Of a stretch of DNA of 64,000 bases, positions 55,180 through 61,374 are shown piece after piece. The notes under the pieces were generated by a model. It did no database searches. It had not been told where the DNA came from and was given only the letters and a program-made list of their open reading frames with translations. Where the stretch lies: contig NZ_LWCS01000012.1 of NCBI RefSeq assembly GCF_001650495.1, positions 62,001-126,000 of the forward strand, in the 5' to 3' direction. Position 1 is the first letter of the stretch; the number at the start of each line of letters is the position of its first letter. This stretch comes from Mycolicibacterium iranicum (GTDB taxonomy: Bacteria; Actinomycetota; Actinomycetes; Mycobacteriales; Mycobacteriaceae). Both the position numbers and the translations under genes were made by a program.

Positions 55180-56016
55180 TCAGTCCTGTACAGCTTTGGC
55201 GATCGCGACATACCGGGTCAACGCCGTGGCGGCGTCCCGACGTGGGCCGTGAAGTTCCGAGACCGCCGCGTGGATGACGCGGATGAGCGTCCACGCCCGG
55301 GCGCGGTCCTCGTCAAAGGCGGCGGCGTCGACGAGTCGGTAGAAGCGGCGCCGGACACCGTCGCGGACGTTGCCGGAGAGTTCGTCCCAGCGGTGCCACA
55401 GCATCGGAGCGAGTTCGAAATGCGGGTCCCCGTTGAGCGGGCGTGGCGAGATCGCCAGCCACGGCTCGCGGTTCGCGCTGAGCACGTGTCGGTAGTGCAG
55501 GTCGCCGTGCAGCACGACGCCTGCGCTGGTCGTCTCCGAGGTCAGCTCCCTGCTCAGCGCAACGGCCTGTTCCACCAGCCGGTGTGGGATCGGCGCCCCG
55601 CGCGGCAGGTTCTCCAACTCGATCGTCCGCTGCTGCACAAGCGACGTCAGCGAGTCCAACTGCGGCATCGCGGGCACATGCAGTGCGTCGTAGAGGCCGG
55701 CCACGATGCCGCACGCCTCGGCCTCGGGCAGCGTCTCGAGGTCCGGCAGCCAAACGCGTTCCAGGAGAACCGCCCGCTGGTGCGGATCTGCCCGAAGTAG
55801 CCGCACTGCGCCACGGCCGGCCCAGCGCCGCAACACCAGGTGGTCATGCTCGGATGCATTGCCTTCTGTGCTGACACGTAGGACGGCCGATACACCGTCA
55901 TCGGTGCGCACGGGCAGGACATGCGCGTGGGAACCGTCGTGGGCGGATCCGTCGGTGCGCAATCGCCACGACTTCAGCAGCTGCCGTACTGTACTCGCCA
56001 GCTCGTTTGAGCTCAT
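55180..56016 (-). CDS. Aminoglycoside/hydroxyurea-kinase-like protein with altered catalytic motifs
   Basis: A 278-residue protein of the APH(6)/streptomycin-kinase-like group. The catalytic loop reads VVLHGDLHYRHVLSANREPW: the Asp is kept, but the Asn expected in HGDLHxxN is His. The metal-binding AIDPKP is AISPRP, so the Asp is Ser. The following NGDPHFELAPMLWHRWDEL is normal. Loss of both Mg ligands suggests a pseudokinase. It overlaps nothing and is 21 bases from the monooxygenase gene. The ATG at 56016 is clear. A resistance role is unlikely. Confidence 0.8.
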   Translation of the reverse strand: MSSNELASTVRQLLKSWRLRTDGSAHDGSHAHVLPVRTDDGVSAVLRVSTEGNASEHDHLVLRRWAGRGAVRLLRADPHQRAVLLERVWLPDLETLPEAEACGIVAGLYDALHVPAMPQLDSLTSLVQQRTIELENLPRGAPIPHRLVEQAVALSRELTSETTSAGVVLHGDLHYRHVLSANREPWLAISPRPLNGDPHFELAPMLWHRWDELSGNVRDGVRRRFYRLVDAAAFDEDRARAWTLIRVIHAAVSELHGPRRDAATALTRYVAIAKAVQD

Positions 56017-56037
56017 CGAATGATGTTGTCGCAGAGG

Positions 56038-57198
56038 CTAACCGAAAAGATGCCTGGCCTGCTGTTCTGCGGCGTGATCTTCGATAGCCTTGCCGATGGC
56101 GTGCGCTGCCTGGTCGACGAACGCACGACCGCTGTCGGTGACCCAGTCGCGGGAGGCGATGGGGCCCGCGAGCTGACCGGTGAAATGCGGGATGACGAAC
56201 TCCGCGAACAGTTCGTAGCTGCGCAGCTTCGCCGCGGGCGGAGCCCAGTCGTGGTCGAAAAGCAGGAAGGCGCCGAATCCGCCGTTGCTCGCTTCGACGA
56301 GTTCCTCGATCTTGGCGATCGCATCGGCGGGTGTGCCGATGACTGCGAATCCCGATTCCCGGTTGTTGGCGATGATCTCGGCCGGCGTCTCGCCCTGGAC
56401 AGGGCCTGCGGGCAGGATGTGCGTGAAATAGTTCGAGAACTGGGCGATTCCGTATTCGACATCACGTTCGGCCTGTTCCCGGGTCTCGGCGAGGTGCATC
56501 GGTCCGACCAGCCGCCACTTGGTTCGGTCCGCGACGTGGCCGTGCTGCGCGGCGACCTCCTCCCAGGTATTCCAATGCTGGGCAAGCAGATCCATGCCCT
56601 GCCTGGCGGTGGCGGCGATCGACAGCATGCCGATGCCGTGCGTGCCCGCACCGCGCGGGCCGGTGGGAGAGAACGACGCGGCGACCGCAATGTCGAAGCA
56701 CGGGTCGCTATACGGCTTGAGTTGCAATCGCGCGTCCTGCAAGGTGAATCCGTCGGTGCGCATCGTGACCGTCTCGCCACGCAGCAGGCGCACGATCGCA
56801 TCGAGGCACTGCTCCATGCGGGGCCGTTGTTCGTCGGCCGGAATTCCCAGCATGTGCGCGTCCGAGGTGAGCTGGCCCGGCCCGCACCCGAGCATCACGC
56901 GACCCCGGGTGAGGTGGTCGAGCAGCACCATGCGGTCGGCGAGCATCAGAGGGTGGTGGTACGGGAGCGAGCTCACGCCGGTGCCGAGCTTGATGTGTTT
57001 GGTGCGCTCGGCGGCGACACCGATGAACACCTCGGGGGAGGCGATGATCTCGAATCCCGCGGAATGGTGTTCACCGACCCACGCCTCGTGGAAGCCGAGG
57101 CGGTCCATCGCGACGATCAGATCGAGGTCGCGTTCGAGCGCAAGGGTCGGATTCTGTCCGACGGGGTGGAACGGTGCCATGAAATTTCCGAAGCGCAT
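56038..57198 (-). CDS. LLM-class flavin-dependent monooxygenase
   Basis: A 386-residue luciferase-like TIM-barrel oxidoreductase that uses FMNH2 (or F420). FHEAWVGEHHSAGFEIIASP, GVSSLPYHHPLMLADRMVLL and RVMLGCGPGQLTSDAHML are characteristic of the alkanal-monooxygenase group. GRDWVTDSGRAF-like C-terminal sequence (ASRDWVTDSGRAFVDQAAHA) follows. No flavin reductase is adjacent. Substrate unknown. ATG start; the divergent side leads to the epimerase gene about 40 bases away on the same strand. Confidence 0.88.
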   Translation of the reverse strand: MRFGNFMAPFHPVGQNPTLALERDLDLIVAMDRLGFHEAWVGEHHSAGFEIIASPEVFIGVAAERTKHIKLGTGVSSLPYHHPLMLADRMVLLDHLTRGRVMLGCGPGQLTSDAHMLGIPADEQRPRMEQCLDAIVRLLRGETVTMRTDGFTLQDARLQLKPYSDPCFDIAVAASFSPTGPRGAGTHGIGMLSIAATARQGMDLLAQHWNTWEEVAAQHGHVADRTKWRLVGPMHLAETREQAERDVEYGIAQFSNYFTHILPAGPVQGETPAEIIANNRESGFAVIGTPADAIAKIEELVEASNGGFGAFLLFDHDWAPPAAKLRSYELFAEFVIPHFTGQLAGPIASRDWVTDSGRAFVDQAAHAIGKAIEDHAAEQQARHLFG

Positions 57199-57238
57199 CT
57201 AGTCATTCTGACCGTCTCCGCGACGCTGCAGGCACGCA

Positions 57239-58117
57239 TCAGAAATAGTGTCCCGCCGCGAGATCGTCCAGGAGGCCGGGATGCGTGGGTTGCCAGCCGA
57301 ACCGCTGCCGCGTGAGTGTGTTCGACGCCGGAATGTCCATCGCGAAGACGGCGCCGATGAAGCCGGACCGTTCCACCAGCACCTCGGTCGAGGTGGATGC
57401 GGTAGGGACGCCGAGGCCATCTGCGATCGCCTCGGCGATGTCGCGGACGCGGATGCCTTCTTCACCGACGCCGTGCAGGACAGTTCCGGCCTGCGCCTCT
57501 TCGGCAGCAATGCGGAACAGTGTCGCGGCGTCCCGTCGGTGCACGGCCGGCCACCGATTGGAACCTTCTCCGGGATACGGCGACAGGTTGGTGGTGCGGG
57601 CGACGCCGATCAGCGCCGGTATGAAGGCGTGGTCGCCTTCGCCGTGGACGGTGGGTGGCAGCCGGACCGCGGAGGCGCGCACTCCTCGGTCGACCAGCGC
57701 GAACACCGCCGACTCCGATGTCCGCAGTGAGTCCGGCAAGGAAGCGACGTCCTCGGTGAGGATCTCGCCCTGCGCCATGCCTGCCATGCCTGATGCCACC
57801 ACCAGCGCCCGGCCCGACTCGGCGATTGCGTCGCCGATCGCGGCGATCGCCCGGCGATCCAGCTGCGCGGCCACGTCGTATTCGGTGAAATCGTGGTGGA
57901 ACGCGAGGTGGATGACCGCGTCGGCGGCAGCAGCGCCCGCAGCCAGGACCGCGGGGTCGTCGAGGTCACCGCGCAGCACCTCGGCGCCCGCGCCGGCCAC
58001 CCGATGCGCCGCGGCCTCCGATCGCGCCAGTCCGACGACATGATGTCCGTGCTCGAGCAGGTCGGCGACGACCGCCGACCCGATGAACCCCGATGCGCCC
58101 GTGACGAAAACCTTCAT
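57239..58117 (-). CDS. NAD-dependent epimerase/dehydratase-like SDR protein
   Basis: A 292-residue extended-SDR protein. The N-terminal FVTGASGFIGSAVVADLLEH is the NAD(P) fold, and DAVIHLAFHHDF holds the usual strand 4. The usual YxxxK active site is not clear: the region reads LPDSLRTSESAVFALVDRG, so catalytic type is uncertain and an atypical SDR is likely. It is divergent from a TetR gene over two operator-like repeats, so that TetR probably controls it. Confidence 0.85.
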   Translation of the reverse strand: MKVFVTGASGFIGSAVVADLLEHGHHVVGLARSEAAAHRVAGAGAEVLRGDLDDPAVLAAGAAAADAVIHLAFHHDFTEYDVAAQLDRRAIAAIGDAIAESGRALVVASGMAGMAQGEILTEDVASLPDSLRTSESAVFALVDRGVRASAVRLPPTVHGEGDHAFIPALIGVARTTNLSPYPGEGSNRWPAVHRRDAATLFRIAAEEAQAGTVLHGVGEEGIRVRDIAEAIADGLGVPTASTSTEVLVERSGFIGAVFAMDIPASNTLTRQRFGWQPTHPGLLDDLAAGHYF

Positions 58118-58130
58118 ATCCGTACTCCTC

Positions 58131-58178
58131 GATGTCAGCGACTGTCATCACCGTAACGCCGATGTCAGCCGCTGTCAT
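58131..58178. promoter_or_regulatory. Twin TetR operator-like repeats
   Basis: GATGTCAGCGACTGTCAT (58131-58148) and GATGTCAGCCGCTGTCAT (58161-58178) are 18-base copies differing at two positions, 30 bases apart in register, so about three helix turns. Each is also a near-palindrome (ATGTCAG..CTGTCAT). They fill the gap between the divergent epimerase and TetR starts. Confidence 0.65.
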
Positions 58179-58196
58179 TCCCACTACGATCGACGA

Positions 58197-58766
58197 ATGA
58201 GTCGATGGCAGCCCAACGCGCGTGAGCGTTTAGAGAGGGCCGCCCTGGAGCTCTACACCGAACGGGGCTTCGACCAGACCACCGTCGACGACATCGCGGC
58301 GCGGGCCGGCCTGACAGAACGGACCTTCTTCCGGCACTTCGCCGACAAACGTGAGGTCCTGTTCTTCGGACAGGAGGCACTGATCGACACGATCACCAAA
58401 GGTGTAGCCGCAGAACCTGACACGGTAAGTGCCTTCGACGCCGTTGCCGCAGGGTTCGCCGCGACGGCGTCCTTTTTCGATGCGCGGAGGGACAGCGCTC
58501 GGCAACGGCAACGCATCATCGACGCCAATCGCAGCCTTCAGGAACGGGAGCTGAGCAAGCTCGCGATCCTGGCCCATGCCCTCGCCGAGACACTCCGCGA
58601 CCGAGGGATCGACCAGGCGGCGGCGCGGCTCACAGCCGAGACCGGGCTCGCTGTCTTCAAGGTGGCATTCCAGCGATGGATCGCCGATCGCCGCGCGCCC
58701 CGCTTCGGCGAGATCCTCGACAATGCGTTCACCGAGCTCAAAACGCTCGCGACGGGGCGAGGCTGA
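58197..58766 (+). CDS. TetR family regulator
   Basis: A 189-residue TetR protein. The DNA-binding part is ALELYTERGFDQTTVDDIAA followed by RAGLTERTFFRHFADKREVL. The C-terminal domain is helical and of ordinary size. ATG at 58197 sits 19 bases after the second operator-like repeat, so autoregulation plus repression of the divergent epimerase gene is the simplest model. The ligand is unknown. Confidence 0.9.
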   Translation: MSRWQPNARERLERAALELYTERGFDQTTVDDIAARAGLTERTFFRHFADKREVLFFGQEALIDTITKGVAAEPDTVSAFDAVAAGFAATASFFDARRDSARQRQRIIDANRSLQERELSKLAILAHALAETLRDRGIDQAAARLTAETGLAVFKVAFQRWIADRRAPRFGEILDNAFTELKTLATGRG

Positions 58767-58889
58767 CGGCGGTTCAGCGCTTCGCGCAGGTGGGGCGAAT
58801 GTCTTCGCCTCAGCAGGTGCACGAGTGTGCGATCGCCTTCTCTGATCTGTAGAGGCATTGATCGGCTTCGCGGGGGTACCTGCCGGGAC

Positions 58890-60230
58890 GTGAAGTCTGA
58901 GGCAGCCGCGCCGACAACCGAATCGACGAAACTCGCGCGCAAGATCACCGGTCCGCTGTTGTTCCTGTTCATCCTGGGTGACGTCTTGGGTGCCGGCATC
59001 TACGCGCTGATGGGTGAGCTCTCCGCCGAAGTCGGCGGTATGCTGTGGGCGCCGTTGGCTGTGGCGCTGGCCCTGGCCCTGCTCACCGCGGGGTCCTACG
59101 CCGAGCTGGTGACGAAGTATCCGCGTGCCGGTGGAGCGTCGGTCTTTGCCGAACGCGCCTTCGGTAAGCCGCTGATTTCCTTTCTGGTCGGCTTCAGCAT
59201 GCTCGCGGCCGGTGTGACCAGCGCTGCCGGCCTGGCACTGGCATTCTCCGGCGACTACCTCGCGACCTTCGTCGACGTCCCCGTCACGCTGGCGGCTCTC
59301 GTGTTTCTCGCGTTGGTTGCCTGCCTCAACGCTCGCGGCATCAGCGAGTCGTTGAAGTCCAACGTCGTCATGACGGTCATCGAACTTTCGGGTCTGGTGC
59401 TGGTCGTCGGTGTCGTCGCGCTGATGGTCGGGCGCGGTGACGGCGAGCTGGCCAGAGTCGGCGAGTTCCCCGACGGCACCACGCCCGCGCTGGCGATCCT
59501 CGGCGGTGCCATCCTGGCGTACTACTCGTTCGTCGGATTCGAGACGTCGGCGAACGTCGTCGAAGAGATCAGGGATCCCAGTCGCGTGTACCCCCGGGCG
59601 CTGTTCGGCGCGCTGCTCACCGCAGGTGTCGTCTACGTGCTGGTCGGGCTCGCGAGTGCGATCGCGCTGCCCAGCGACGAACTCTCGCAGTCCTCAGGAC
59701 CGCTGCTCGACGTCGTCGCGGCGTCCGGGGTGGCGGTACCCGACTGGTTGTTCAGCCTGATCGCCCTCATCGCCGTGGCCAACGGCGCCCTGCTGACGAT
59801 GATCATGTCGAGCCGGCTCACCTTTGGCATGTCTGAACAGGGGCTTCTACCAGATGTTTTCGCGCGCGTGCTGCCCAACCGTCGCACACCGTGGGTCGCG
59901 ATCCTCGCAACGACCGTCGTCGCGATGCTGCTCACGCTCACCGGAGATCTCGCGACACTGGCCGAGACCGTGGTGCTGCTGCTGCTCGTCGTCTTCGTGT
60001 CGGCGAACGTGTCGGTACTCGTGCTGCGCCGCGATCACGTCGACCACGACCATTTTCGCGTCTGGACATTGGTGCCGGTTCTCGGTGTCGGCTCGTGTCT
60101 GCTGCTGCTCACCCAGCAGAGCGCCAAGGTGTGGCTGTTGGCCGCCGGTCTGCTGGCGGTCGGCGTCGTGCTCTACTTCGTCGCCAGAAAGGCCGGCACG
60201 GTGACCGGGAAGGCAAGCAGGTCCGCGTAG
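58890..60230 (+). CDS. APC family amino-acid permease
   Basis: A 446-residue, twelve-helix transporter of the amino acid-polyamine-organocation family. The first helix LLFLFILGDVLGAGIYALMG contains the GxGIY-type substrate loop. YPRAGGASVFAERAFGKPLI follows, and the later FVGFETSANVVEEIRDPSRV is a strong APC signature. The GTG at 58890 (MKSEAAAP) is preferred. An upstream GTG at 58827 would add a basic leader. Substrate unknown; cationic amino acids are common for this group. Confidence 0.88.
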   Translation: MKSEAAAPTTESTKLARKITGPLLFLFILGDVLGAGIYALMGELSAEVGGMLWAPLAVALALALLTAGSYAELVTKYPRAGGASVFAERAFGKPLISFLVGFSMLAAGVTSAAGLALAFSGDYLATFVDVPVTLAALVFLALVACLNARGISESLKSNVVMTVIELSGLVLVVGVVALMVGRGDGELARVGEFPDGTTPALAILGGAILAYYSFVGFETSANVVEEIRDPSRVYPRALFGALLTAGVVYVLVGLASAIALPSDELSQSSGPLLDVVAASGVAVPDWLFSLIALIAVANGALLTMIMSSRLTFGMSEQGLLPDVFARVLPNRRTPWVAILATTVVAMLLTLTGDLATLAETVVLLLLVVFVSANVSVLVLRRDHVDHDHFRVWTLVPVLGVGSCLLLLTQQSAKVWLLAAGLLAVGVVLYFVARKAGTVTGKASRSA

Positions 60231-60326
60231 ACGTTCGGGCGCCCGGCGCGTGCCTCGGGGTCCCACGCCGCAGACCAGCAGAAGTGAAGTTGTTTGCAGC
60301 GGCCCGCCAAGTGGAATAATGCGGAA

Positions 60327-60995
60327 ATGCCGCACACTGACCGGGTGCCCAAGCCCGCGTTGGACGAGTCGCTTCGCTCCGGTGGTGATCTCCGTGTGGG
60401 CAGTTTTCGGTTCTGGTTCGTAGGGCAGCGGTGGGAATGGTCCGACGAGGTCGCGCTCATGCACGGCTATGAGCCAGGCACGGTCACGCCGACCACCGAA
60501 CTTCTCCTCGCACACAAACACCCCGACGATCGCAGGCACGTGCAGGAGCTGCTCGACCAAGCCCTGCACTCGGGCGGCGCGTTCTCCAGCAGGCACCGGT
60601 TCATCGACACGAACGGCCGCGAACACACCGTCCTCGTCCTCGCTGACCGAATGCTCGACGACAGCGGTGCGGTCGTGGGCACGGAGGGCTACTACGTCGA
60701 TCTGACGGCCACCTTGCACGAGGTGCGTCGAGACGCCCTCAACAATTCGCTACCTGACCTGTTCGCCGCGCGCGCGGAGATCGAGCAGGCCAAGGGCGCG
60801 CTGATGTTGGTCTACGGGGTCGGTCCCGACCAGGCTTTCGAACTCCTGCAGTGGCGTTCGCAGCAGACCAACGTCAAGGTGCGGTTGCTGGCCGCCCAGA
60901 TCGTCGAGGAGTTCCACACCGTGCGTGCCGAGCGTGACGACCTGAGACGGGAATTCGACCACCTCCTGCTGACCGTTCATCAGCGTGTCGGATGA
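60327..60995 (+). CDS. PAS-ANTAR domain protein
   Basis: A 222-residue signalling protein. A PAS-like sensor (WSDEVALMHGYEPGTVTPTT, then HKHPDDRRHVQELL) fills residues 25-135. A C-terminal ANTAR RNA-binding domain (IEQAKGALMLVYGVGPDQAF, then ELLQWRSQQTNVKVR) fills 150-205. ANTAR proteins bind paired hairpins in leaders to prevent termination; the targets here are not visible. The stop overlaps the STAS start by eleven bases. The ATG at 60327 is preferred. Confidence 0.88.
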   Translation: MPHTDRVPKPALDESLRSGGDLRVGSFRFWFVGQRWEWSDEVALMHGYEPGTVTPTTELLLAHKHPDDRRHVQELLDQALHSGGAFSSRHRFIDTNGREHTVLVLADRMLDDSGAVVGTEGYYVDLTATLHEVRRDALNNSLPDLFAARAEIEQAKGALMLVYGVGPDQAFELLQWRSQQTNVKVRLLAAQIVEEFHTVRAERDDLRREFDHLLLTVHQRVG

Positions 60996-61374
60996 CGGTG
61001 CGAGACGCGTGGAACTGTTGGAGATCGTTCGGGACGTCTGTGACGGCGCCGTCGTGGTTTGCGCCATCGGCGAAGTCGATTCGCGCACAGTCGATTCGCT
61101 GTCCGAGGCGCTCGCAGCCGCGGCCGCCGAGGCCGCCGCGTATCCGGCCCGGTTGCTCGTCGTCGAACTGGACGGTGTCACATATTTCGGGAGCGCAGGG
61201 CTCAACGCCCTCCTCAACTGCGCCGAGAAGGCGCGTGCTGAGGGTGTCGCGGTCCGTGTGGTGGCGACCGGCGCCGAGGTCCTGCGGCCGATCGAGGTGA
61301 CGAGGATCAACACCGTCCTGCCGCCCTACCGCAGCCTCGGCGAGGCTCTTGCGGTAACGGACGAAACGCAGTGA
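60985..61374 (+). CDS. STAS domain anti-sigma factor antagonist
   Basis: A 129-residue STAS protein of the SpoIIAA/RsbV type. VVVCAIGEVDSRTVDSLSEA is the first half, and LDGVTYFGSAGLNALLNCAE holds the conserved phosphorylatable Ser (in GSAG). These proteins release sigma factors from anti-sigma kinases when dephosphorylated. It overlaps both neighbours (11 bases upstream, GTGA downstream), so the three gene products are likely made together. GTG start. Confidence 0.88.
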   Translation: MSDDGARRVELLEIVRDVCDGAVVVCAIGEVDSRTVDSLSEALAAAAAEAAAYPARLLVVELDGVTYFGSAGLNALLNCAEKARAEGVAVRVVATGAEVLRPIEVTRINTVLPPYRSLGEALAVTDETQ

